From Amycolatopsis regifaucium (GTDB lineage Bacteria; Actinomycetota; Actinomycetes; Mycobacteriales; Pseudonocardiaceae), in the NCBI RefSeq assembly GCF_001613935.1, contig NZ_LQCI01000003.1, forward strand, positions 602,500 to 666,499: 64,000 nucleotides of DNA, in the 5' to 3' direction. A model generated the notes under the pieces. That model did not search any database and was not told the DNA's origin. It was given only the letters and a program-made list of their open reading frames with translations. The position numbers were made by a program, and so were the translations under genes. How positions within the stretch are numbered: position 1 is the stretch's first letter; the number at the start of each line of letters is the position of its first letter. Positions 50,848 to 58,558 of this stretch are shown in pieces.

Positions 50848-51611
50848 GGGCACGGCGGATCCTCGGGCTCGCCGGGCTGGTCGCGATCACGTTGCTGATG
50901 TCGGCGCCGGGAGCGCGCGCGGATCAGCTGTCGAGTGAAGATCTCGCGGCCGCCAAGGCAGCCGCCGACGATCCCACGCTGCGTGCGGAAATCAGTCGCT
51001 TCTTCACCCAGACGGGTGGTTCGGGACATTCCCCGTCGGTCAGCGCCGTCGGCGAATCCTTCCCGGTTTACGAGCTTTCGAGGGATTTCGTCGCCGGAGA
51101 CGGCGCGGGCGCCGGGCAGCTCGCCTACGTCGCCGTCCCGGTGACGGCGTCCGACGGACAGACCGCGACGGTCTGGTCGGTCCGTGGCGACGACGGCGTC
51201 TGGCGCGTCGGCAACATCGCCTCGGGTGACCGGGAAAGCGAACTGGCCCGGCGGCTGCCCGCCGGGGCGACGCTGCTCCACGAACCTCAGGTCGACGCCT
51301 GGTACGCGCTGCGCGACGGCCGGGTGACACTGCTCGACCCGGGTGCCGGCGGCTACGCGACCGGCGCGTCGGCCACCCTCGCGGAGTACCAGAAGACGGT
51401 CTCCGGCCGGTACGGGGCGATGCTCGCGGGCTCGCCCTACGCCCAAGAAGGCAAGGCCGGTGGTTACAACGCCCAGGTGATGCCGCGCGGCGACGGCGGC
51501 CCGGCACCCGACGCGCAGGACACCGGCTTCGTCCCGCTGCTGATCTTCGGCGGCTTGCTTCTCATCGGTATCGCGGGCTTCTTCCTCCACTCGAAGCGGC
51601 GCGTCCCCTAG
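50844..51611 (+). CDS. Membrane-anchored exported partner of the papain-like protease
   Basis: A 255-aa protein with signal peptide MRARRILGLAGLVAITLLMS (cleavage near ARA-D) and a C-terminal anchor: DTGFVPLLIFGGLLLIGIAG, then the basic tail HSKRRVP. The anchor with an upstream DTG resembles a degenerate sortase signal, but the first residues of a true LPxTG or LAxTG motif are missing. The extracytoplasmic domain has no known family. The ATGA overlap with the protease gene suggests a matched pair, such as a pro-domain, inhibitor, chaperone or anchor. Confidence 0.72.
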   Translation: MRARRILGLAGLVAITLLMSAPGARADQLSSEDLAAAKAAADDPTLRAEISRFFTQTGGSGHSPSVSAVGESFPVYELSRDFVAGDGAGAGQLAYVAVPVTASDGQTATVWSVRGDDGVWRVGNIASGDRESELARRLPAGATLLHEPQVDAWYALRDGRVTLLDPGAGGYATGASATLAEYQKTVSGRYGAMLAGSPYAQEGKAGGYNAQVMPRGDGGPAPDAQDTGFVPLLIFGGLLLIGIAGFFLHSKRRVP

Positions 51612-51684
51612 CGGACCGGTGGGCCGGGCGTGTGCTGACCCCGTCTGGCCCGCCGGTCGACCACGGCACCTTAAGGTAGGCGTT

Positions 51685-52329
51685 GTGGGACGACTCGTGG
51701 TGATCGAAGGTCTGGACGGCGCCGGTAAGCGCACGCTCGCCGACGCGCTGACCGGTGCGCTGAACGCCGACGGCGCGAGCGTCACGTCGATCGCGTTCCC
51801 GCGCTACGGCGAAAGCGTGCACGCCGACCTCGTGCGCGAGGCGCTGCACCGGGGCCACGGCGACCTCGCCGACTCCGTGTACGGCATGGCGATGCTTTAC
51901 GCGCTCGACCGCCGCGGCGCCGCGGACGAGATTCGCGCCCGGCTCGATGATCACGACGTCGTGCTGCTCGACCGGTATGTAGCGTCGAACGCGGCGTACG
52001 GCGCGGCCCGGCTCCATCAGGGCGCGGACGGCGAGTTCGTCCGGTGGCTCCGCGACCTGGAGATCGACCGGTTCGGGCTGCCCGTACCCGCCGCGCATCT
52101 GCTGCTGCGGGTCACCCCCGACGTCGCCGCCGAACGCGCGCGGCGCCGTGCCGACGGCGACGCCGCCCGCGCGCGGGACTCCTTCGAAACCGACGACGCG
52201 CTCCAGAAGCGGTGCTCGCTGGTCTATGACGAGCTGGCCGCGACCGGCTGGCTCGCGCCTTGGCACGTTCTCGACGGCGTCGCCGGTGTCGACGCCGCCG
52301 CGCTGGCCTCCACTCTTCTCCGCGTTTAG
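51685..52329 (+). CDS. tmk: Thymidylate kinase, actinobacterial type
   Basis: A 214-aa dTMP kinase. The P-loop is GLDGAGKRT (9-17), with the Lys-Arg-Thr ending of the mycobacterial enzyme, and the DRY region is VVLLDRYVASNAAYGAARLHQ. It phosphorylates dTMP to dTDP for DNA synthesis. The GTG at 51685 follows AAGGTAGG; the longer frame is rejected. In mycobacteria tmk is directly followed by mtrA; here a betaine-type cluster of about 7 kb is inserted between them. The stop codon lies inside the palindrome at 52322-52383. Confidence 0.95.
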   Translation: MGRLVVIEGLDGAGKRTLADALTGALNADGASVTSIAFPRYGESVHADLVREALHRGHGDLADSVYGMAMLYALDRRGAADEIRARLDDHDVVLLDRYVASNAAYGAARLHQGADGEFVRWLRDLEIDRFGLPVPAAHLLLRVTPDVAAERARRRADGDAARARDSFETDDALQKRCSLVYDELAATGWLAPWHVLDGVAGVDAAALASTLLRV

Positions 52330-52383
52330 TCCTCTGAATGCGGTACTTGCGCGCGCAACTACCGCGTTCAGTCCTCTAAATGC
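52322..52383. repeat. Palindromic repeat, family A copy 4, with an inverted internal block
   Basis: The outer (GCGTTTAG/CTAAATGC) and inner (GAATGCGGTA, TACCGCGTTC) parts pair, but the GTCCTCT block has the same direction in both arms, so it cannot pair and would form an internal loop. It contains the tmk stop and the last codons and stop of the convergent oxygenase gene. Confidence 0.8.
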
Positions 52384-53471
52384 TTGAGTAGCCAGTCATG
52401 GAACTCGCCGATGTGGTGTTCCGAGGGCATCAGGACGCCGCCGTCGCGGTAGGCGCGGGACGCCATCGCGGGCTGGCAGCGTTCGCACGCGGCGAAGTCC
52501 TGCTCGTTGACGCGGTGGAACAACTCCACCGACCGCGACACGTCCCGGCCCGAGGCGACGACGTCGGCCGAGTACAGCCAATCGCATTCGACGACCGTGC
52601 GGTCCGCCGCGAGCGGGTACATCCGGTGGAAGATCACGTGATCCGGCACCAGGTTCACGAACACCTGCGGCCGGATGGTGATCGCGTAGTACCGCCTGTC
52701 CTGCTCGGTCGCGACGCCGTCGAGCCGGTCGAAACCCGACCCGCCGTCGATGGTGAACCCGTCGACGTCGTCGCCGAACTCGGCACCGTGCCCGACGTAG
52801 TACTGCGCCGCGTAGCCGTCGGCGAACTCCGGCAGCACCTCGGTCAGCTCAGGATGGATCGTCGCGCAGTGGTAGCACTCCATGAAGTTCTCGACGATCA
52901 GCTTCCAGTTCGCCTTGACGTCATAGGTGATCCGGCGTCCGACCGAAAGTCCGTCGAGGCCGTACCGGTCGATCGACTCGACGTCGCCCAGTCGTTCGCG
53001 CACCGCGCCCTGGACATCGGCCTCGAACGACGGCGGCTCCGTGGCCAGGCAGACCCACGCGTAGCCCAGCCACTCCCGCAGGCGCACGGTGTGCAGCCCG
53101 TATCCGGTGCGATCGATGTCGGGCAGGCTCGTCAGGTTCGGCGCCGCGATCAGCTTCCCGTCGAGTCCGTACGTCCACGCGTGGTACGGGCATCGGAAGG
53201 CGCGCTTCACCGTCCCCGACTCCTCGGTGCACAGCCGGGCGCCCCGGTGGCGGCAGACGTTCAGGAACGCCTTCAGCCCGCCGTCACGCCCCCGGCTGAC
53301 GATCACGTTCTCGCGTCCGATTTGGACGGTCCGGAAGTCGCCAGCCGACGGCAGATCCGCCGCACGCACGGCGCAGAACCACTGGCGTTCGAAGAGCTTT
53401 TCCTGCTCGGCCGCGAAGATCCCGGGATCGGTGTAGTAACCGCCGCCCAGGGTCGGGATGAGACTCGTCAT
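52368..53471 (-). CDS. Rieske non-heme iron oxygenase, glycine-betaine demethylase (GbcA) type
   Basis: A 367-aa oxygenase alpha subunit. Rieske cluster: Cys73-x-His75 and Cys94-x2-His97 (FRCPYHAW). The mononuclear iron site is in [15 protein letters not shown]. Its group includes choline monooxygenase, stachydrine demethylase and GbcA. With the dimethylglycine- and sarcosine-oxidase-like genes in the same operon, glycine betaine to dimethylglycine is the most likely reaction; another N-methyl amino acid is possible. Electrons would come from the Rieske ferredoxin and reductase encoded at 58241-59691. The ATG overlaps the upstream gene stop (ATGA). Confidence 0.88.
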   Translation of the reverse strand: MTSLIPTLGGGYYTDPGIFAAEQEKLFERQWFCAVRAADLPSAGDFRTVQIGRENVIVSRGRDGGLKAFLNVCRHRGARLCTEESGTVKRAFRCPYHAWTYGLDGKLIAAPNLTSLPDIDRTGYGLHTVRLREWLGYAWVCLATEPPSFEADVQGAVRERLGDVESIDRYGLDGLSVGRRITYDVKANWKLIVENFMECYHCATIHPELTEVLPEFADGYAAQYYVGHGAEFGDDVDGFTIDGGSGFDRLDGVATEQDRRYYAITIRPQVFVNLVPDHVIFHRMYPLAADRTVVECDWLYSADVVASGRDVSRSVELFHRVNEQDFAACERCQPAMASRAYRDGGVLMPSEHHIGEFHDWLLKHLED

Positions 53472-54613
53472 CTCGCGACTCCGGCGAACCGGGCGGGGTC
53501 GAACAGGGCGATCGGGTGTCCGGTGGAGCCGTCCACCACCAGATCGGCGAGCACCTCGCCGACCACCGGCACGAATTTGAAACCGTGCCCGGAGAAGCCG
53601 CAGGCGACCACCACACGATCGCAGGCGGGATGGCGGGAGATGACGAAATGTTCGTCAGGGGTGTTCGTGTACATGCAGGTCGCCGCGCGCAGGAAGGTGC
53701 CGGGCAGTGACGGCATCTTCCGGCCGACGAACGCGGAGATCTCGCCGACCTCTTCGGCGTGCACCGTCCGGTCGATGGTCTCCGGTGTGCAGGTCTTGCC
53801 GCCCCGGAAGAAAGCGACCTTCACGCTCCCGGCGTCGTCGTGTGACGGGAAGCCGTAGAACTGGCGGCCGTTTTCGCCTTCCCAGACGTAGATCGGATGT
53901 CGTTCCGCGCGGAACGCGTCCGCGGGGCCCGACGGCGCGAACCAGTACTGGATCTGTCGTTCGATGGTGAACTCGACGCCGAGTTCGGTGAGCAGTTCCG
54001 GTGCCCAGGCACCCGGACAGATCACCAACTGCCCGGCGGTGTAGAAGTTCTGCGAGGTGCCGACCCGGACACCAGTGGACGTCTGGTGCCACGTGAGGAC
54101 TTTCTCCTCGTGACGCAGCTCCGCGCCGGCCCGCGCGGCGAGTTGCAGATGGGCCGCGACGCTGCCTTCCGGTACCACGAATCCGGCGTTCTCCTCGTAC
54201 AGCGCGATCTCGCCCTCGGCCGGGTTCATCGTCGGGAACCGGCGCCGGACCTGCGACGCGTCCAGGATCTCGTGCGGCAGTCCCCATCGCCGGGCGCTGG
54301 CAAGACTTCCCGACACCGTCCGCGAATCGGGGTCGCCGAGCATGATCCCGCCGCAGCGGGTGAAGATCTTCCGACCGGAGTCGCGTTCGATCCCGTCCCA
54401 CAGTTCGTGTGCCCGCAAAAGCAACGGGACGTACGCCGGATCCTCGAAGTACGCCTGCCGCGTGATCCGCGAGCCGCCGTGGCTGGACCCGAGGTCGTGC
54501 ACCGGCGCGAACTGGTCGATGCCCAGCACCCGCTGTCCGCGCCGGGCGAGCCGGTACGCGGCCGCGCTGCCCATCCCGCCGAGGCCGATGACGATGACGT
54601 CGTAATGGCTCAT
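53468..54613 (-). CDS. Monomeric sarcosine oxidase / N-methyl amino-acid oxidase (MSOX/MTOX family)
   Basis: A 381-aa flavoprotein. FAD-binding GLGGMG (10-15) is followed by [22 protein letters not shown], which is typical of MSOX. Cys313 in [14 protein letters not shown] corresponds to the Cys that covalently holds FAD in this family, and the ending [15 protein letters not shown] is conserved. It oxidises an N-methyl amino acid to the free amine, formaldehyde and H2O2; sarcosine is the expected substrate here. It starts in an ATGA overlap with the dimethylglycine-oxidase-like gene and ends in one with the oxygenase gene. Confidence 0.92.
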   Translation of the reverse strand: MSHYDVIVIGLGGMGSAAAYRLARRGQRVLGIDQFAPVHDLGSSHGGSRITRQAYFEDPAYVPLLLRAHELWDGIERDSGRKIFTRCGGIMLGDPDSRTVSGSLASARRWGLPHEILDASQVRRRFPTMNPAEGEIALYEENAGFVVPEGSVAAHLQLAARAGAELRHEEKVLTWHQTSTGVRVGTSQNFYTAGQLVICPGAWAPELLTELGVEFTIERQIQYWFAPSGPADAFRAERHPIYVWEGENGRQFYGFPSHDDAGSVKVAFFRGGKTCTPETIDRTVHAEEVGEISAFVGRKMPSLPGTFLRAATCMYTNTPDEHFVISRHPACDRVVVACGFSGHGFKFVPVVGEVLADLVVDGSTGHPIALFDPARFAGVAR

Positions 54614-57048
54614 GCGGCACTCCTGATCCGGCTCATGCCGGCGTCGAACAACGGTTCGTTCGCCACGACGGCGCGGATCCGCTCGCCGAAGTACTCGATC
54701 TCCAGCGGCCTGCCCGGCTGGGTGAACTCCACCGGAAGCCAGGCGTACGCGATGTTCTTCGCGACGGTGTAGCCGTACGCCGCACTGGTGACGTATCCGG
54801 CGGGACGGCCGTCGGCGTACACCGGTTCCTTGCCGAGGACGACCGAGTACGGATCGTCGACCGTGAGACAGGTCAGCTTCCTGGTGGCGGTGTCTTCCGA
54901 GCGGCCGGCCAGCGCGTCCCGCCCGACGAAGTAACCCTTGTCCATCCGTACGGCGAAGCCCAGTCCGGCCTCGAACGGGTCATGCTCGGCGGTGACGTCG
55001 GTACCCCACAGGCGGTATCCCTTCTCCAGCCGCATGCTGGAGAAGGCGTCGCGTCCGGCGGCGATGACGCCGTGCTCCTGCCCGGCGTCCCAGAGCGTGT
55101 CCCACAGTTCACGGCCGAGGTCGGCGCTCGTGTACAGCTCCCAGCCGAGTTCGCCCACATAGGACAGTCGCATCGCGGTCACCGGGACTTGGCCGACATA
55201 GGCCTGTTTCGTCTTGAAATAACCCATGGCCTGGTGTGAAAAGTCCGTTGTGGACAGTGGTTGCAGGACGGCTCTGGCGAGCGGTCCCCACAAACCGACG
55301 CAACAGGTGCCCGGGGTGGTCTCGTGGATCTGCGCCGCGCCGTTCCTCGGCAGATGCCGTCGCAGCCAGTCGATGTCGATGGCGCTGTCGACCCCGACCT
55401 GGAACCGTTCGGTGCCGAGCCTGGCCACGGTGAGGTCGCCGCGCACGCCGCCGTTCTCGTCGAGCAACAGCGTGTAGGTGACCGAACCGGGTTTCTTGTC
55501 GAGCTGGTTCGTCGTCATGGTCTGGAGGAACGGCAGCGCGCCCGGGCCGGTGACCTCCACGCGTTTCAACGACGTCATGTCGAACATCGCGACCCGCTGC
55601 CGCGCGACCAGTGCCTCGGCGCCGCCGATCGGGGACCAGTACCGCGCCGCCCAGTCGTTGCGGGCGGGGACGCGCTCGACTTCCGGCAGGTTCGCGTTGG
55701 CCTCGTACCAGTGCGGCCGCTCCCAGCCGCTCGCTTCGAGGAAGAACGCCCCGAGTTCCGTCTGCCGCTCGTAGAACGGGCTCGTCCGCAGCGGCCGTGG
55801 TTCTTCCATGGGCTGCAAGGGATGGACGACGTCGTAGACCTCGACGAAGCTCTGGCAGCTGCGTGCCATGACGTAGGCCGGGGCCAGTTGCACCTTCTCG
55901 AACCTGGCGAGGTCACAACCGTGCAGATCCGCTTCGGGCTGTCCGTCGACCAGCCACTGCGCCATCGCGCGGGCGACCCCGGCCGAATGCGTGATCCAGA
56001 CGGCTTCCGCGACCCAGAACCCGTCGAGCTCCGGATGCTCACCCAGCAGCGGCATCCCGTCCGGGGTGAAGGAGAACAACCCGTTGATGCCTTCTTCGAC
56101 CTTGGTCTCGGCGAGCGAGGGCAGCAGGTCGACGGCGGCGGACCAGGACGTCTCGAAGTCCGCCGGGGTGAACGCCAGTTCCGACGGCATACCCTCCCCG
56201 GCGCCGATCTCCTTGGCGGGCAACGGCATCGGCCGGTGGCCGTAGGCGCCGATGCCGATACGGTCGGTGTGCTCGCGGAAGTAGAGGTCGGCATCCTGAT
56301 GCCGCAGGATCGGCAGGGTCGCTTCTTCGAGCGCGCCGACGAGTGACGGCAGGGGACCGGTGCGCGCGTACTGGTGCGCCATCGGGACCAGCGGAATCGT
56401 GAGGTTCACCAGTTCGCCGAGCAGCGGCCCCCACATCCCGGCGCAGGAGAGCACGATGTCCGCGCGGAAACTCCCGGTCTCGGTGGTGACGCCGGTGACC
56501 CGCCCGCCCGAGCTTTCGACGCCGACGACCTTCTGACGCGCGTGGAACTTCGCGCCACGCCCGATCGCGCGGCGCGCCTGCGCCTCGGCCGCCCACAGGG
56601 GTTTCGCCAGCCCGTCGGAGGGGATGTGGAACCCGCCGAGCACCTTGGCCGGATCGAGCAGCGGATGCAGTGCGGCGCATTCGTCCGGCTCGATCAGCCT
56701 GCTTGCGACGCCCGACGCGGTCGCCCAGCCGTGCCGCCGCTTGAGATCGGCGAGCCGCTCCGGTGTCGTGGCCACCTCCAGCCCGCCGACCTGCCGGAAG
56801 CACGGCTTCCCGTCGAGGTCGAGCGCGCCGTATTTGGCGACGGTGTAGCCGGCGAACTCGGTCATCGTGCGGCAGCCGGTGGTCTGGAAGACCAGCCCGG
56901 GCGCGTGCGAACTGGATCCGCCGGTGATGAACAGGTCGCCCTGTTCCAGCACGGTGAGGTCGGTCCAGCCGCGTTCGGTCAGCTCGTCGGCGATCGCGCA
57001 GCCGACGATGCCGGCGCCGATCACGACCACGCGGGGTCTGGGGGCCAT
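54610..57048 (-). CDS. Dimethylglycine oxidase/dehydrogenase-like flavoprotein with folate (GcvT) domain
   Basis: An 812-aa fusion. The N-terminal FAD domain has GAGIVG (11-16) and [14 protein letters not shown] (44-57, the region of the covalent FAD His in related enzymes). The C-terminal half is an aminomethyltransferase-like domain ([28 protein letters not shown] and the [25 protein letters not shown] end), which channels formaldehyde to tetrahydrofolate. Length and order match Arthrobacter dimethylglycine oxidase. ATG at 57048 with AGGAGG about 11 bases upstream; the upstream open frame is rejected. First gene of a coupled operon, preceded by an IclR-type inverted repeat. Confidence 0.92.
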   Translation of the reverse strand: MAPRPRVVVIGAGIVGCAIADELTERGWTDLTVLEQGDLFITGGSSSHAPGLVFQTTGCRTMTEFAGYTVAKYGALDLDGKPCFRQVGGLEVATTPERLADLKRRHGWATASGVASRLIEPDECAALHPLLDPAKVLGGFHIPSDGLAKPLWAAEAQARRAIGRGAKFHARQKVVGVESSGGRVTGVTTETGSFRADIVLSCAGMWGPLLGELVNLTIPLVPMAHQYARTGPLPSLVGALEEATLPILRHQDADLYFREHTDRIGIGAYGHRPMPLPAKEIGAGEGMPSELAFTPADFETSWSAAVDLLPSLAETKVEEGINGLFSFTPDGMPLLGEHPELDGFWVAEAVWITHSAGVARAMAQWLVDGQPEADLHGCDLARFEKVQLAPAYVMARSCQSFVEVYDVVHPLQPMEEPRPLRTSPFYERQTELGAFFLEASGWERPHWYEANANLPEVERVPARNDWAARYWSPIGGAEALVARQRVAMFDMTSLKRVEVTGPGALPFLQTMTTNQLDKKPGSVTYTLLLDENGGVRGDLTVARLGTERFQVGVDSAIDIDWLRRHLPRNGAAQIHETTPGTCCVGLWGPLARAVLQPLSTTDFSHQAMGYFKTKQAYVGQVPVTAMRLSYVGELGWELYTSADLGRELWDTLWDAGQEHGVIAAGRDAFSSMRLEKGYRLWGTDVTAEHDPFEAGLGFAVRMDKGYFVGRDALAGRSEDTATRKLTCLTVDDPYSVVLGKEPVYADGRPAGYVTSAAYGYTVAKNIAYAWLPVEFTQPGRPLEIEYFGERIRAVVANEPLFDAGMSRIRSAA

Positions 57049-57116
57049 GGGGATGGGAACCTCCTGCCTGCCCCGGACGTCCACAGTGGACACGGGGCAT
57101 CGGGGTGACCGGCGCT

Positions 57117-57152
57117 GTTGCGGATGAGGCACGGTGTTCCGTCTTCAGCAAC
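57117..57152. promoter_or_regulatory. Operator-like inverted repeat, site 1 (before the oxidase operon)
   Basis: GTTGC (57117-57121) and GCAAC (57148-57152) are separated by 26 bases, with wider similarity TGTTGCG and GCAACAA. It lies about 70 bases upstream of the dimethylglycine-oxidase-like start. Sites 2 and 3 share the same arms and spacing. A GTCCACAGTGGAC palindrome at 57079-57091 lies between this site and the gene. Confidence 0.6.
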
Positions 57153-57213
57153 AAAGTGCGGCACGTGCGGGCACGCTGTCAAGAGCCCGAAGAGGTCGGC
57201 TGCTTCAACCCGC

Positions 57214-57274
57214 GCGTGCAATGAAAGGCCCCTTCATTGCAAAATCTGCGAGGAAGGGGCCTTTCATTGCACGC
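57214..57274. repeat. Palindromic repeat, family C copy 6, 30-bp arms
   Basis: The 30-base arms match at 27 positions around one central base. The outer 22 bases, including GTGCAATGAAAGGCCCC, pair without error, and the mismatches are near the centre (GCAAAATCTGC). It follows the stop of the IclR gene on the minus strand. Confidence 0.9.
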
Positions 57275-57301
57275 CTGACGGTCGTGACCGGACCGGTCAC
57301 C

Positions 57302-58087
57302 TCACTCGGTGAAGTACCCCAGCTGAGCCGAGAGATTCGCGGAGGCCTTGGTCAGTGGCCGCACGATCTGCCGTACCCGCTGCTTCGAGAGCCGGTACGA
57401 AGGACCGGACGCGCTCATCGCCGCGACGACCTCGCCCCCGGGGCCGCGAACCGGGACCGCGACCGCGTGCATCCCCAGCTCCAATTCCTCGAAGCAGGCC
57501 GCGTACCCGTCCTCGGTCACGCGCTCCAGTTCGGCGGTCAGCTCGTCCGGGTCGATCGTGGTCCGCGGCGTGAACTGTTCGAGTTTCCGCCGGAGCAAGC
57601 GTTTGCGCTCGACGTCGCCCATGTACGCGAGCAGGACCTTTCCGCTGGAGGTGGCGTGCAGCGGCGTGCGCTGGCCGGTCCAGTTCTGCGTCGTGATCGC
57701 GGCCGAGCCGCGGGCCTGGCTGATGTTGATCGCGACCCCGTCGTCGGCGATCGCGATGTTGACCGTTTCCCCGAGGGTTTCGGCCAGGCCCTGGCAGGTC
57801 TGCCTGCCGAGTTTCGCCAGATCCATCCGGCCGGTGGCGGCACCGGCGAGCCGGACGACGCCGAAACCGATCGCGTACTTGCCGCGCTCACCGAGCTGTT
57901 CGACGAGGCCGCGGTTTTCCAGGACGCTCAGCAGGCGCGAGGCCGTCGACTTGTGCACGCCGAGTTCGCCGGCGATCTCGGTGATCCCGGTTTCCCCATT
58001 GCGCGCCAGCAGTTCCAGCACGCTGATCGCGCGGTCGACGGACTGCACCTGACTGGGTGTTGCGTTCCCCGTGTCCTGGTTCCGCAT
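57302..58087 (-). CDS. IclR-family regulator of the betaine-type cluster
   Basis: A 261-aa regulator. Winged helix at about 16-75: QSVDRAISVLELLARNGETGITEIAGELGVHKSTASRLLSVLENRGLVEQ. The effector domain at about 85-255 has GETVNIAIADDGVAINI, PLHATSSGKVLLAYMGD and ELELGMHAVAVPVRGPGGEVVAAMSASGP. Some IclR proteins are repressors and others activators. It lies between the oxidase operon and the ferredoxin gene, with GTTGC/GCAAC inverted repeats at both and at its own start, so it probably controls all three units. The inducer is likely a cluster substrate. Confidence 0.94.
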   Translation of the reverse strand: MRNQDTGNATPSQVQSVDRAISVLELLARNGETGITEIAGELGVHKSTASRLLSVLENRGLVEQLGERGKYAIGFGVVRLAGAATGRMDLAKLGRQTCQGLAETLGETVNIAIADDGVAINISQARGSAAITTQNWTGQRTPLHATSSGKVLLAYMGDVERKRLLRRKLEQFTPRTTIDPDELTAELERVTEDGYAACFEELELGMHAVAVPVRGPGGEVVAAMSASGPSYRLSKQRVRQIVRPLTKASANLSAQLGYFTE

Positions 58088-58095
58088 GACGCAAC
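58059..58095. promoter_or_regulatory. Operator-like inverted repeat, site 2 (at the iclR start)
   Basis: GTTGC (58059-58063) and GCAAC (58091-58095) with a 27-base spacer, and wider TGTTGCG and CGCAACA. The site spans the first codons of iclR. It has the same arms as sites 1 and 3 but one more base in the spacer. Confidence 0.5.
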
Positions 58096-58168
58096 AGTAG
58101 CCGTTTCGCCCGCATCCGCTCGGCTGAGTGGGCGAATCTCTTGACGTACTGTCTCCTCAGGGGTGATT

Positions 58169-58204
58169 GTTGCGCAGAGCACGTCTTGTCTCGTAATACG
58201 CAAC
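58169..58204. promoter_or_regulatory. Operator-like inverted repeat, site 3, with an enclosed promoter
   Basis: GTTGC (58169-58173) and GCAAC (58200-58204) with a 26-base spacer, wider TGTTGCG and CGCAACA. Inside it TTGCGC and TAATAC, 18 bases apart, look like -35 and -10 boxes for the ferredoxin gene starting at 58241. A bound regulator would therefore cover the promoter. Confidence 0.6.
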
Positions 58205-58240
58205 ATCAACAAACCGCCGGTCCTTTCCCCGGAGGCCCCG

Positions 58241-58558
58241 ATGATCCGTGCCTGCTCCGTCTCCGAACTCCCCGAGGGTGAGGCTCTCCGTCTGGAGGGT
58301 CCTGTCCCCGTTTCGGTCTTCCACGCCGAGGGCGGCTATTACGCCCTCGACGACACCTGCACCCACCAGGACGCGTCGCTGGCCGACGGCTGGATCGAGG
58401 ACTGCTTCGTCGAATGCCCGCTGCACGCCGCGCGGTTCGATCTGCGGACCGGCGTCCCGGCTTGCCTTCCCGCGAAGCACGCCGTGCGCACGTATCCGGT
58501 CGTCGTCGACGACGGCGTGATCTACGTGGACACCGAGGCGCGCCAGGAAGTGGCTTGA
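58241..58558 (+). CDS. Rieske-type [2Fe-2S] ferredoxin
   Basis: A 105-aa ferredoxin. The Rieske ligands are Cys40-x-His42 and Cys59-x2-His62 (CTHQ and CPLH), in the order and spacing of dioxygenase ferredoxin components. ATG at 58241 follows GGAGG. It would carry electrons from the reductase encoded next to the oxygenase of 52368-53471. The TGA overlaps the TTG start of the reductase gene. The promoter carries the third operator-like repeat. Confidence 0.94.
   Translation: MIRACSVSELPEGEALRLEGPVPVSVFHAEGGYYALDDTCTHQDASLADGWIEDCFVECPLHAARFDLRTGVPACLPAKHAVRTYPVVVDDGVIYVDTEARQEVA

Noticed and set aside
5034..57274. CRISPR array or tandem repeats
   Set aside because: Palindromes are single, unevenly spaced by kilobases, and lie between ordinary genes; no cas genes are present.
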